This document shows, one piece after another, positions 8,170 to 16,695 of a DNA stretch of 43,461 bases. The position numbers and the translations under genes are program-made. Source of the stretch: Massilia niastensis DSM 21313 (GTDB lineage Bacteria; Pseudomonadota; Gammaproteobacteria; Burkholderiales; Burkholderiaceae_D); contig NZ_KB908125.1 in the NCBI RefSeq assembly GCF_000382345.1, positions 1 through 43,461 of the forward strand, given 5' to 3'. The notes beneath the pieces are model-generated. The model saw only the letters and a program-made list of their open reading frames with translations. It searched no databases and had not been told where the DNA came from. How positions within the stretch are numbered: position 1 is the stretch's first letter; each line of letters starts with the position of its first letter.

Positions 8170-9804
8170 ATGAAATTATCCGATCTGAAAATCACCACCC
8201 GGATACACCTGGGCTTCGGTGTGCTGGCGGGCGTGACCGCGCTCGTCGTCGCCATTTCGTACGCCAACTTCGCGCGCCTCGAAACGGCCAACGCCAGCAA
8301 CGTCCAGGCCTACGAGGTGCTGGACGAGGTCAACGGGGCGCTGAAGGCCCTGGTCGACATCGAAACGGGCGAGCGCGGCTTCGCCCTGACCGGCAAGGAC
8401 GGTTCGCTGGCGTCCTACGAATCCGGCAAGCAGGCCTTCCAGAAGAGCCTGGACCGGGCGCTGGCGCTGACCGCCGCCGATCCGGACCAGCAGCAGCGCC
8501 TGAAGCAGCTCGGCCAGCTGCAGCGCGACTGGATGGCGCAGGCGATCGACCCCGTCATCGCGCTGCGCCGCGACGCCGTCGACGGCGACCTGGCGGCGGT
8601 GGTCGCCATGGTGCGGGCCGGGAAAGGCAAGGCGGGAATGGATGCGATGCGCGCCCTGGTCGCCGACATCACCCGGGAAGAGGACGCCTTGCTGGTGCAG
8701 CGCGGCGAGGAGGCCGCGGCGCTGCACGCCGGCATGGGCCGCATCCTGATCGGCGGCGGCGTGGCGGCGGTCGTGCTGGCCCTGTTCATGGCGGTGCACC
8801 TGGGGCGCAGCATCGGCGTGCCGCTGCGCCGCGCGGTCGATGTGGCAAGGCAGGTGGCGCAGGGCGACCTGAGCGCCGAGGTGCGGGTGCGCACGAAGGA
8901 CGAGGCGGGCGCGCTGATGGCCGCCCTGCGGGACATGAACGGCTCGCTGGCGACCATCGTGTCCCAGGTGCGCGCCGGCACCGGGACCATCGAGATCGCG
9001 GCGCGCGAGATGGCGGCCGGTAACCAGGACCTGTCCGCGCGCACCGAGCAGCAGGCCGGCGCGCTGGAAGAGACGGCGTCCTCGATGGAAGAACTGACCT
9101 CGACCGTCAAGCACAATGCCGACAATGCGCGCCAGGCCAACCAGCTGGCCGCCAGCGCGGCCGACACCGCACGGCGCGGCGGCGAGGTGGTGTCGGAAGT
9201 CGTCAGCACCATGGGCTCGATCAACGAGTCGGCGCGCAAGATCGCCGACATCATCGGCGTGATCGACGGCATCGCCTTCCAGACCAATATCCTGGCGCTG
9301 AACGCGGCCGTCGAGGCGGCCCGGGCGGGCGAGCAGGGACGCGGCTTCGCGGTCGTGGCGGGCGAGGTGCGCAACCTGGCGCAGCGCTCGGCCAACGCCG
9401 CCCGGGAGATCAAGGCCCTGATCCAGGATTCGGTGGCGCGCGTCGAAACCGGATCGCGCCTGGTGGACCAGGCCGGGAACACGATGGGCGAGGTGGTGGC
9501 GAGCGTGCGCCGCGTGTCGGACATCATCGGCGAGATCTCCGCCGCCAGCGACGAGCAGCGCGCCGGCATCGAGCAGGTGAACCGGGCCATCGTCCAGATG
9601 GACCAGGTCACCCAGCAGAACGCGGCGCTGGTGGAGCAGGCCGCCGGCGCGGCCGAGGCGATGCGCGAGCAGGCCGGCGGCCTGGCGCAGCTGGTCGGCA
9701 CCTTCCGCCTGGCGCAGGGCCGGGAGGCCGCCGCCACGGCGCGCAAGCCGGCCCTGCCGCGCAAGCCGGCCGGGGTAGGGCGCGAGCTGGCCCAGGTCGA
9801 ATAG
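8170..9804 (+). CDS. methyl-accepting chemotaxis protein with CHASE3-type sensor
   Basis: A 544-residue inner-membrane chemoreceptor. TM1 is at about 10-32 and TM2 at about 193-213. The periplasmic part contains DIETGERGFALTG, the signature of CHASE3-like four-helix sensors. A HAMP linker follows TM2 (MAVHLGRSIGVPLRRAVDVA). The cytoplasmic rod ends in the highly conserved hairpin (about 361-406) with IAFQTNILALNAAVEAARAG. Methylation-type helices flank it. No NWETF-type CheR tether is present; the protein ends KPAGVGRELAQVE. The ligand cannot be predicted. The stop codon is 3 bp from a MITE-like repeat, and no chemotaxis genes are adjacent. Confidence 0.93.
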   Translation: MKLSDLKITTRIHLGFGVLAGVTALVVAISYANFARLETANASNVQAYEVLDEVNGALKALVDIETGERGFALTGKDGSLASYESGKQAFQKSLDRALALTAADPDQQQRLKQLGQLQRDWMAQAIDPVIALRRDAVDGDLAAVVAMVRAGKGKAGMDAMRALVADITREEDALLVQRGEEAAALHAGMGRILIGGGVAAVVLALFMAVHLGRSIGVPLRRAVDVARQVAQGDLSAEVRVRTKDEAGALMAALRDMNGSLATIVSQVRAGTGTIEIAAREMAAGNQDLSARTEQQAGALEETASSMEELTSTVKHNADNARQANQLAASAADTARRGGEVVSEVVSTMGSINESARKIADIIGVIDGIAFQTNILALNAAVEAARAGEQGRGFAVVAGEVRNLAQRSANAAREIKALIQDSVARVETGSRLVDQAGNTMGEVVASVRRVSDIIGEISAASDEQRAGIEQVNRAIVQMDQVTQQNAALVEQAAGAAEAMREQAGGLAQLVGTFRLAQGREAAATARKPALPRKPAGVGRELAQVE

Positions 9805-9807
9805 TGC

Positions 9808-10008
9808 TATTCAGGGTCAGGTCTGTCATTCGGACATCGCCGCACGACCTTTGCGAAATCTCAGAACGGCTTCGAATATTTCGAGACTTGTTTTCCTTGG
9901 CCTCGGTGAGCCGAGATCCCCTGGTTATTCGCTTCCTGATGAACCAGCGTTTTGAGATAGATCAAAGGTGCTTGACTGGTGTCCGAATGTCAGACCTGAC
10001 CCTGAATA
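9808..10008. mobile_element. 201-bp MITE-like element with 29-bp terminal inverted repeats
   Basis: The left end (9808-9836) starts TATTCAGGGTCAGGTCTG and the right end (9980-10008) is its complement with one mismatch in 29. No protein is encoded in between. The internal 140 bp are AT-richer than the flanks. TA dinucleotides sit at both tips, compatible with a TA target duplication, but this is not proven. The element fits a non-autonomous transposable element or a RAYT-type REP relative. It occupies nearly the whole gap between the chemoreceptor stop codon and the terminator. Confidence 0.7.
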
Positions 10009-10036
10009 AAAAACCGCGGTCGGGCCGCGGTTTTTT
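10008..10036. terminator. bidirectional Rho-independent terminator
   Basis: Arms AAAAAACCGCGG (10008-10019) and CCGCGGTTTTTT (10025-10036) with a 5-nt loop. A-run and T-run on opposite sides make it work in both directions, serving the chemoreceptor on the + strand and the convergent antitoxin-like gene on the - strand. Confidence 0.88.
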
Positions 10037-10057
10037 CATGGATGGCGCAGGAAGGAT

Positions 10058-10264
10058 TTAATCCTGCCACTCCTGCAGGGCGCCGATCGCCGCCTCGCCA
10101 TTGCGGATCGCCTTGACCCGGCGCACCACTTCATTGCGCCACGCCTCGTCGGGGTCCTGGTTGGCGCCATCGATCTCCTGCAGCAGCATGTTCAGCAGCT
10201 CCTGTTTTTCCGACACGCTCAGCGTCTGGATCTGTTCGGCGATCTCGGCCACCCGGTTAGACAT
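10058..10264 (-). CDS. addiction-module (antitoxin-like) protein, orphan
   Basis: A 68-residue protein resembling the small putative addiction-module component family (Unstab_antitox type). It has an N-terminal helix VAEIAEQIQTLSVSEKQELL followed by a DPDEAWRNEVVRRVKAIRNG segment and an acidic, tryptophan-containing end. In known pairs such proteins precede a RelE/ParE-like toxin. Here the downstream side holds only a terminator, the MITE-like element and a gene on the other strand, so no toxin is adjacent. The ATG at 10264 fits the family start; a start four codons upstream is possible. It lies 36 bp from the end of the ABC/M1 gene on the same strand and could be co-transcribed with it. The family call is by pattern and is moderate. 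Confidence 0.65.
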   Translation of the reverse strand: MSNRVAEIAEQIQTLSVSEKQELLNMLLQEIDGANQDPDEAWRNEVVRRVKAIRNGEAAIGALQEWQD

Positions 10265-10300
10265 GATAGTCCTCATACGTTATATGGTTTGATCATAACG

Positions 10301-13300
10301 CTAGAATGTTTGGTTGTCGACTGGAACCATATTGTCTGTCGGTTTCCTGTCAATTAACTTGTTATCGGGATCGATCCCGGCCCGGCCGGGACGCATGCCG
10401 ACCACCAGGGTCACCGTCTGCCGGGCCGCGTCGACCAGGCGCCGTTCGCGCGCCAGCGGATTGCCGTTGCGGTCGTCGACGCCGAACTCGATGTAGTCGC
10501 GCAGGGGCGCCGGTTTCTCGTCGCCCAGTTCGCCCGCGCGCACCTTGCCGGCGCTGGCGCGGATCGTGACCTCGTACTTGCCGTCCGGGCGCTGGCGCGC
10601 GCTGGCGCTCTCGGCGCGGTTCTCGTACAGGACGATGGACTCGAACAGGTCGTCGATCAGGTAGGCCTTGTCCGGCGGCGTCACCGCGCGCAGGCCCTCG
10701 ATCAGGGCGCTGGCGGTCGGATAGGGCGCGCCGCGGCCGGCGTGCTGGGCCAGCAGCTGGCGCAGCACGCCATTCACCGTGTCCTCGCCCAGCATGTCCT
10801 GCAGCAGGTACAGCGCCAGGCTGCCCTTGCGGTAGTGGACGTAGTCCTGGTTCTCGTTGTGCCCCAGCGGCAGCTCCTTGCGGCGCTCGTGGGCGCGGCC
10901 CATCAGGTAGGCGTCCAGGTTGTAGCGCAGGAAGCGGCGCATCTTGTTCGGCCCGACCGCGCGCTTCATCACCATCAGGGCGGTGTATTCGGACAGGCTC
11001 TCGGTCAGCACGGTGGCGCCGCGGGTCCCGGCGCCGACCAGCTGGTGGCCCCACCACTGGTGCGCGGTCTCGTGGGCGCTGACGTAGAACGGGTAGTCGA
11101 TGTCCTTCGGCGAGGTGGGGTCGACGCGGGCGATGAAGCCGGCGCTCTCGGAGAACGGGATGGTGCCGGGGAAGGCCTGCGCATACGCGGCGTAGCGCGG
11201 GAATTCGACGATGCGCAGCTCGCGGTAGGGATAGGGACCGAAGCGGCGCGCGCTGTAGTCGAGCGCCATCTGCGCGCCCTTGATCATGCGCTCGACGTTG
11301 AACTCGTGGCCCGGCTGGTGGAACACGTCGATCGTCACGTCCTGCCAGCGGTCGTGGCGCACCTCGTAGCGCGCCGACTGGAAGGCGTAGAAGTTCAGGA
11401 TCGGGCGCTCCATCCGGTAGTGGAAGTAGCGGCGGCCCTGGTCCATCCATTCGCGCTCCAGGGTGCCGGGCGCCACCGCGATCTGGTCCGGGCTGGTGCT
11501 GACCACCGCGTCGAAGCCGATCCAGTCGGCGTCCACGCCGGCCAGGTTGTTTGCGCGCGCCGCCGGGTCGTCGCGCTCGGGCATGCGCTCGCGCGGCGGC
11601 AGGCCGTGGCGGCGGCGGTCGCGGTCGTCGTCCAGCTCGACCTGGGGCTGGTAGCCGATGCGCGGCAGGACCTCGTTGGTGAAGAAGCTGCCGTTGCCGA
11701 CCACCGGCGTGTCGCTGGCCAGGCCGAGCAGGCCGCCCGGCGCGTAGTCGACCTTGAACTCGAGCGCCAGGCGCGCGCCCGGCGCCAGCGGCCTGGCCAG
11801 GCGGTAATGGTAGAAGCCGAGCTCGGCGTCGGCGCGCACCAGGGTCGCGGCCTGCGCGAAGCGCAGGTCCAGCCTGGCGCCGCGGCGCTGGTAGAGCACC
11901 AGGTCGGAGATCGGCTGGCCGCTGCGGTTCTCCAGCTGGTAGGCGCCTTTCACGCCGAGGGCGCGCTGCTCCGGATGGATCCGGACGTCGAGGCTGACAT
12001 CGGCGATGCGCGGCTGCGGCAGCCGCGCGAAGCGGTAGTAGCGCTGTTCGTAGTGGGCGCGCGCGGATTCCCGCTGCCAGGCGGTCTGCCAGTCGCCGGC
12101 GGCCATCTCGTAGCACAGCAGGATGCCGGTTCCAACGAATACCGCGAGGCCGGCGCCGAAGCCGGCCAGCACCGGCAGCGACAGGTTGCGCCGCGCCAGC
12201 CGCAATCGCTCGCGCCAGCCGGCGTCGACCCCGCGCGGCCACAGCACGCGCGAGGCGACCAGCAGCATCAGCGCGGCGCCGGCCCAGTACAGCTGGAACA
12301 TGTGCTCGCGCAGCAGGAAGTGGCCGTAGCCGTTCATCGCCGAGTAGCTTGCCTGCGGGGTGATACCGTACAGCAGCAGCGGATGATCCAGGCCGAAGCC
12401 GCCCAGGGTGGCGGTGACCAGGTAGTAGCCGATCAGGATGAAGTAGGCCAGGTACTTCTGGTTGACGATCACCTGCACCGCGATCGCCAGCACCGCCCAC
12501 AGGGCGTATTCCGGCAGCCGCACCGTGAACAGCGACTGCAGGTACAGGCCCGGCTCGAGGCCGAAGTAGCCCTTGGACAGCTGGATCAGCATCCCGACCA
12601 GCATCGCGATCACGAGCAGGAAGGCTTGCAGGCCGACCAGGGCCAGGGTCTTGCCGGCCAGCGGCAGCCAGCTCGGGACCGGCAGCGCGTCGAGCATCTG
12701 GGACGTGCGCAGGTCGCGCTCGCGCCAGACCAGTTCGCCGGCGAAGAAGGTCGTCACCGTCAGCATGAACAGCGCATACACGTCGCGGATCAGGTCCAGC
12801 ACCTTGTAGGTGACGGGGAGGGTGGCGGTGCCGTAGATGGCGCCGAGGTCGATCGCGCTGGCCACCAGCAGCAGCACGCCGCCCACCGCCAGCGCGGCGA
12901 AATAGACGTTCTTGACCGACTCGCGCAAGTTGTACCAGGCCGACTTGGCCAGCAGCAGGGCCAGGCTGCGGCCGGCGAAGTCGGGCGCCTCGCGCGTGTC
13001 GCCGTTGGCGGCCGCCGGTTCGGGCGCCGCCTCGTCCTGGCTGCGCTGGCGGCCGCGCACGTCGACATCGCCGATGAAGTGGAAGCGCCAGTAGCCGAGC
13101 AGCAGCACCACGACGCCGAACGCGGTCCAGATCAGGCGGTTCACCAGGTACACGCCTTCCAGGGTCACGGCGCGCGTGTTGCGCTCGGCGATCGGCCAGT
13201 ATTCCGTCATGCGGATCAGCGAGGTGGTGCCGAAGGGGTCGATCAGCGCCGCCAGGGTCTTGTAGTCGAGGTCGCGCGCCAGCGAGGGAGCGATGATGTA

Positions 13301-13882
13301 GCCGATCATCATGACCACGCTGGCCACGTAGACCGGCAGCATGCGCCGGGTCAGGGCCGCCAGCACGAAGAAGATGGCGCCGAAGATGAAGGTGTTGGGC
13401 AGCAGCGTGAACAGGTAGGGCAGCAGCCAGGTCGAGAGCTGCGAGGGGCCGAGGCGGTCGGGTTCGATGCCGGGGATGAAGCTGCCCAGCCAGGCGCCCA
13501 GCACGATGCTGGCGAAGATCAGCGCCAGCGCCGCGAACGCGCCCAGGAAGCGCCCGAACACGTAGTCGTGCTTGCGGATCGGGGAGCTGAAGAAGAAGTG
13601 CTGCATCTCGTGCTCGAAGTCCTGCTGCACCGAGCGGCCCATCACGGCGGCCGTCACCACCACGCCGAAGCAGCCGAGGAAGGCGGCCGTGAGCGCGATC
13701 TGGCGCGGCGCGTTGATCAGGACCCGGCCGCCGAAGGACACCACGGCGTCGCGGAACACGCCGCCGGCGGCGGCCATCCACAGCATGGCGAGCGCCATGA
13801 ACATGCCGAAGTAGACCCAGGTGGAGAGGCGCTTGAGGCGCTGCACCGCCTCGAAACGGGCAATGGAAAGCAGGGCGCCCAC
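10301..13882 (-). CDS. ABC-2 type permease fused to an M1-family metallopeptidase
   Basis: A 1193-residue fusion. Residues 1-245 hold an ABC-2 type transmembrane set, a charged linker lies near 280-300, a second transmembrane set spans about 310-600, and an M1 aminopeptidase-like domain fills about 606-1193. The zinc site is HETAHQWWGH (His937, Glu938, His941), with the third ligand probably Glu961 in LTESLSEY. The spacing is one residue longer than in classical M1 enzymes. The usual GxMEN exopeptidase motif is replaced by a GTIPFSESAGF segment. The peptidase probably faces the periplasm. The GTG start at 13882 lies 2 nt after the ATPase stop; frame upstream of it overlaps the ATPase gene and is not used. 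Function as exporter plus peptidase is inferred; the substrate is unknown. Confidence 0.9.
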   Translation of the reverse strand: MGALLSIARFEAVQRLKRLSTWVYFGMFMALAMLWMAAAGGVFRDAVVSFGGRVLINAPRQIALTAAFLGCFGVVVTAAVMGRSVQQDFEHEMQHFFFSSPIRKHDYVFGRFLGAFAALALIFASIVLGAWLGSFIPGIEPDRLGPSQLSTWLLPYLFTLLPNTFIFGAIFFVLAALTRRMLPVYVASVVMMIGYIIAPSLARDLDYKTLAALIDPFGTTSLIRMTEYWPIAERNTRAVTLEGVYLVNRLIWTAFGVVVLLLGYWRFHFIGDVDVRGRQRSQDEAAPEPAAANGDTREAPDFAGRSLALLLAKSAWYNLRESVKNVYFAALAVGGVLLLVASAIDLGAIYGTATLPVTYKVLDLIRDVYALFMLTVTTFFAGELVWRERDLRTSQMLDALPVPSWLPLAGKTLALVGLQAFLLVIAMLVGMLIQLSKGYFGLEPGLYLQSLFTVRLPEYALWAVLAIAVQVIVNQKYLAYFILIGYYLVTATLGGFGLDHPLLLYGITPQASYSAMNGYGHFLLREHMFQLYWAGAALMLLVASRVLWPRGVDAGWRERLRLARRNLSLPVLAGFGAGLAVFVGTGILLCYEMAAGDWQTAWQRESARAHYEQRYYRFARLPQPRIADVSLDVRIHPEQRALGVKGAYQLENRSGQPISDLVLYQRRGARLDLRFAQAATLVRADAELGFYHYRLARPLAPGARLALEFKVDYAPGGLLGLASDTPVVGNGSFFTNEVLPRIGYQPQVELDDDRDRRRHGLPPRERMPERDDPAARANNLAGVDADWIGFDAVVSTSPDQIAVAPGTLEREWMDQGRRYFHYRMERPILNFYAFQSARYEVRHDRWQDVTIDVFHQPGHEFNVERMIKGAQMALDYSARRFGPYPYRELRIVEFPRYAAYAQAFPGTIPFSESAGFIARVDPTSPKDIDYPFYVSAHETAHQWWGHQLVGAGTRGATVLTESLSEYTALMVMKRAVGPNKMRRFLRYNLDAYLMGRAHERRKELPLGHNENQDYVHYRKGSLALYLLQDMLGEDTVNGVLRQLLAQHAGRGAPYPTASALIEGLRAVTPPDKAYLIDDLFESIVLYENRAESASARQRPDGKYEVTIRASAGKVRAGELGDEKPAPLRDYIEFGVDDRNGNPLARERRLVDAARQTVTLVVGMRPGRAGIDPDNKLIDRKPTDNMVPVDNQTF

Positions 13883-13884
13883 GG

Positions 13885-14778
13885 TCAGCAGTTCCCTGCG
13901 GCGGGATTGTGGCGGCCGTTGATGGTGGCGAAGTAGACGTCTTCCAGGCTGGCGCGGGCCGGCTCGAAGCCTTCGCCGGGATCGTTGTCGGCATACACGT
14001 GGATCAGGGTGCGGCCGCTCAGCAGGCGGGTCGAGATCACCGCATGGCGCTTCTGGAACAGCGGCAGTTCCTGCTTGGTCACCACGCGCTCCCAGATAAA
14101 GTCCTCGATCCCGTAGATCAGGTCCTGCGGCTCGCCGCACAGCAGCACCTGGCCCTTGTTGATGATCGCCATGTGGGCGCACAGGTCGGCCACGTCGGAC
14201 ACGATGTGGGTCGACAGCAGCACGGTGCGGTCTTCGCCGATGTCGGACAGCAGGTTATGGAAGCGCACCCGTTCCTGCGGGTCGAGGCCCGCGGTGGGCT
14301 CGTCGACGATGATCAGGCGCGGGTCGCCCAGCAGGGCCTGGGCGATGCCGAAGCGCTGGCGCATGCCGCCCGAGAAGCCGCCCAGGCGCTGGTTGCGCAC
14401 CTCCCACAGGTTGGTCTGCTGGAGCAGGCCGTCCACCACCTCGCGCCGCCGGCCCTTGTGCGACAGGCCCTTGAGCTGGGCGAAATGGTCGAGCAGTTCG
14501 TAAGCGGTCACTTTCGGGTAGACGCCGAAATCCTGGGGCAGGTAGCCCAGCATGCGGCGCACCTCGTCCTTTTCGTCGAGGACGTCGATGTCATCCAGGA
14601 ACACCGAGCCGGAATCGCATTCCTGCAGGGTCGCCAGGATACGCATCAGGGTCGATTTGCCCGCGCCGTTGGGGCCGAGCAGGCCGAACATTCCCGCCGG
14701 GATGTTCAGCGTGACACGGTCCAGCGCGACCACGCCATTGGCGTAGGTCTTGGACAAATTGCGGATACGTAATTCCAT
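13885..14778 (-). CDS. ABC transporter ATP-binding protein
   Basis: A 297-residue ATPase that should power the adjacent ABC-2/M1 fusion. Walker A is GPNGAGKST (35-43), the Q-loop YLPQDFG, the signature FSGGMRQR, Walker B LIIVDEP and the H-loop LLSTHIV. An extra C-terminal region of about 75 residues follows the nucleotide-binding fold. The ATG at 14778 has AGGAG 6 nt upstream. Its stop is 2 nt from the GTG of the permease/peptidase gene, so translation is probably coupled. TATGTACATA (14807-14816) in its leader is a perfect 10-bp palindrome and a possible operator. Confidence 0.95.
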   Translation of the reverse strand: MELRIRNLSKTYANGVVALDRVTLNIPAGMFGLLGPNGAGKSTLMRILATLQECDSGSVFLDDIDVLDEKDEVRRMLGYLPQDFGVYPKVTAYELLDHFAQLKGLSHKGRRREVVDGLLQQTNLWEVRNQRLGGFSGGMRQRFGIAQALLGDPRLIIVDEPTAGLDPQERVRFHNLLSDIGEDRTVLLSTHIVSDVADLCAHMAIINKGQVLLCGEPQDLIYGIEDFIWERVVTKQELPLFQKRHAVISTRLLSGRTLIHVYADNDPGEGFEPARASLEDVYFATINGRHNPAAGNC

Positions 14779-15004
14779 GGAGACTCCTGATACTGGTGCG
14801 GTGGTGTATGTACATAAGGCAACCACCATTTCGACACTTGCATTGTATTAAATTGTCACAGTCGAGGTGGCTATAGTGCGACACACGGGCGAAACAGGGC
14901 ACCAGATTGCGTTTTCGCGTGATAGTGTGCACGATGAATTTCTTTGCATAAACTTTTTTTCCAGCCGGACGAGCATGTCCAGGCGAAATGTGGATAATTG
15001 GCAT

Positions 15005-15457
15005 ATGAACACCGCCATCCAAGACAGGCTCCTGATCCTGATGCGCGAAGGGCGCAGCCGCATCGAATCGACCGACTGGTTCCGGGTCGCGCTGGGGCTG
15101 GTGTACCTGGCCGGCCTGATGACCAAGGAAGCGATCGATTTCAAGAAGGTCGACCGCGACTACAACCGCTTCATCTACCACACCCTCGGCAAGGGCCACA
15201 GCATCGCCAGCGTGCTGCAGTACATGAGCGGCGAGAAGGTGATGCCGGTGGTGGAGTCGGCGCGCTTCATGGAGGCGTTCCGGCGCCATTGCCCCGAGGT
15301 CCCGCCCGACACGATTCCCTTCCTGCTGGAGCTGAACCTGGGGGTGGCGAAGAACATCTCGGGCATCGAGGCGGCCGGGCCGCTGGCCGACTGGATCGCC
15401 GCCCGGAAGGCGCGGATGGGAGAGGCGGGCGGCCAGGGGCAGGCGCAAGGCATATAA
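15005..15457 (+). CDS. conserved-looking protein of unknown function
   Basis: A 150-residue soluble protein that I do not recognise. It has no signal peptide or membrane segment. It is helix-rich, with MNTAIQDRLLILMREGRSRI at the start, a DWFRVALGLVYLAGLMTKEA segment and many charged residues. The open frame continues 46 codons upstream, but ATG 15005 gives the more protein-like start; ATG 14975 is an alternative. Codon use matches the neighbours, and the frame stays open through GC-rich codons with strong third-position GC, so it is probably real. It lies 30 bp upstream of coq7 on the same strand and may be co-transcribed with it, which does not by itself show a role in quinone synthesis. 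Confidence 0.65.
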   Translation: MNTAIQDRLLILMREGRSRIESTDWFRVALGLVYLAGLMTKEAIDFKKVDRDYNRFIYHTLGKGHSIASVLQYMSGEKVMPVVESARFMEAFRRHCPEVPPDTIPFLLELNLGVAKNISGIEAAGPLADWIAARKARMGEAGGQGQAQGI

Positions 15458-15487
15458 TAACGGGACGACTTGTTTCTCGATCATCCT

Positions 15488-16132
15488 ATGTCAGCGAACC
15501 GTTTCATGAGCCCCCTCGACCAACTGATTACCGGCTTCGACAAGGCCCTGCGCGTGGTGGGCGGCGTGTCCACCATGTCGCGCCCGAACCCGGGCCTGCA
15601 TGCCACCGACTGCGAACTGAGCGACGAGGAGCGGCGCCACAGCGCCGGCCTGATGCGCGTGAACCATGTGGGCGAAGTGTGCGCGCAGGCGCTGTACGAC
15701 TCGCAGGCGCGCTTCGCGCAAAGCCATGGCATGCGCGCCCAGTTCGAGCAGGCCGGCCGCGAGGAAGAAGACCACCTGGCCTGGACCGCGCAGCGCCTGT
15801 CCGAACTCGGCTCGCAGCCGAGCGTCCTGAATCCGCTGTGGTATGCCGGCGCCTACGTGCTGGGCAGCGTGGCGGCCAGGATGGGCGACCGCCACAGCCT
15901 CGGCTTCGTGGTCGAGACCGAACGCCAGGTCGAGGCGCACCTGGTCGGCCACCTGGATTCGCTGCCGCCGCAGGACGCCAAGTCGCGCGCGATCGTGGAG
16001 CAGATGCGGGTCGACGAAGTGGCGCACGGCGCCAAGGCCCAGGCGCTGGGCGCGGCCGACCTGCCGCTGCCGGTGCGCGTGGCGATGAAGGCCATGTCGA
16101 AGGTCATGACCACGGCCGCTTATCACATCTGA
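15488..16132 (+). CDS. coq7: 2-polyprenyl-3-methyl-6-methoxy-1,4-benzoquinone monooxygenase (Coq7)
   Basis: Di-iron hydroxylase of the last ring-hydroxylation step in ubiquinone synthesis, at the inner membrane. It has 214 residues. The carboxylate-bridged di-iron ligands are visible: Glu63 in NHVGEVCAQALY, Glu93 and His96 in REEEDHLAW, Glu145 in VVETERQVEAH, and Glu177 with His180 in DEVAHG. The start is taken at ATG 15488; ATG 15506 (MSPLDQL) is nearly as good. It converges with the OsmC-family gene. A small hairpin at 16141-16160 (GCGCCGG / CCGGCGT) lies between them, without a T-run. Confidence 0.95.
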   Translation: MSANRFMSPLDQLITGFDKALRVVGGVSTMSRPNPGLHATDCELSDEERRHSAGLMRVNHVGEVCAQALYDSQARFAQSHGMRAQFEQAGREEEDHLAWTAQRLSELGSQPSVLNPLWYAGAYVLGSVAARMGDRHSLGFVVETERQVEAHLVGHLDSLPPQDAKSRAIVEQMRVDEVAHGAKAQALGAADLPLPVRVAMKAMSKVMTTAAYHI

Positions 16133-16166
16133 TGGCGTGAGCGCCGGCGGATACCGGCGTTCGGGC

Positions 16167-16589
16167 TCAGACTTCGACGATCTCGACCGTGTGGGTGATC
16201 TCGGCGGTCTTGGCCAGCATGATCGACGCCGAGCAGTACTTGTCGTGCGACAGGCTGACGGCGCGTTCGACGGCGGCCGGCTTCAGGTTGCGGCCGGTGA
16301 CGGTGAAGTGGAAGTTGATCTTCGTGAAAACCTTGGGATCGGTCTCGGCGCGTTCGGCCTGCAGGGTGACGTCGCAGCCGCGCACGTCCTCGCGGCCGCG
16401 CTTGAGGATCAGGACCACGTCGTAGGCGGTGCAGCCGCCGGTGCCGACCAGGACCATCTCCATCGGCCGCGGGGCCAGGTTGTGGCCGCCGCCTTCGGGC
16501 GCGCCATCCATGACCACCATGTGGCCGCTGCCGGTTTCGGCCCGAAAACTCATGCCCGACGGGCCATTCCAGCTGACTTTGACTTCCAT
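16167..16589 (-). CDS. OsmC family protein
   Basis: A 140-residue OsmC/YhfA-like protein. The family is known for peroxide or hydroperoxide reduction with two cysteines. Both expected cysteines are present: Cys53 in GTGGCTAYD and Cys119 in HDKYCSASIML. The protein starts MEVKVSWNGPSGMSF and contains the NLAPRPMEM turn before the first cysteine. It appears monocistronic, convergent with coq7. The subfamily resembles the YhfA type rather than Ohr, so a true organic-peroxide role is not certain. Confidence 0.88.
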   Translation of the reverse strand: MEVKVSWNGPSGMSFRAETGSGHMVVMDGAPEGGGHNLAPRPMEMVLVGTGGCTAYDVVLILKRGREDVRGCDVTLQAERAETDPKVFTKINFHFTVTGRNLKPAAVERAVSLSHDKYCSASIMLAKTAEITHTVEIVEV

Positions 16590-16695
16590 GTAGATTCTCC
16601 AATGACGATGCGCGATGCGCGATGCGGGTGCTCAGCCTATTGTAAGTCAGGCGCGCCATCGGCGTGGAGGGCGGCCCCGCCGCCCTCCGTCCATC

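Noticed and set aside
10742..13936. A 1064-codon open frame antisense to the ABC/M1 gene
   Set aside because: Same GC-driven shadow effect; its translation is low-complexity (Gln, His, Arg, Ala) with no domain.
10362..13994. A third long open frame in the same strand as the ABC/M1 gene
   Set aside because: Arg/Pro-rich composition typical of the +1 shadow frame of GC-rich genes.
13883..14182. N-terminal extension of the ABC/M1 frame up to 14182
   Set aside because: These 100 codons overlap the ATPase gene, are Arg/Pro-rich and show no family similarity; the GTG at 13882 fits the operon spacing.
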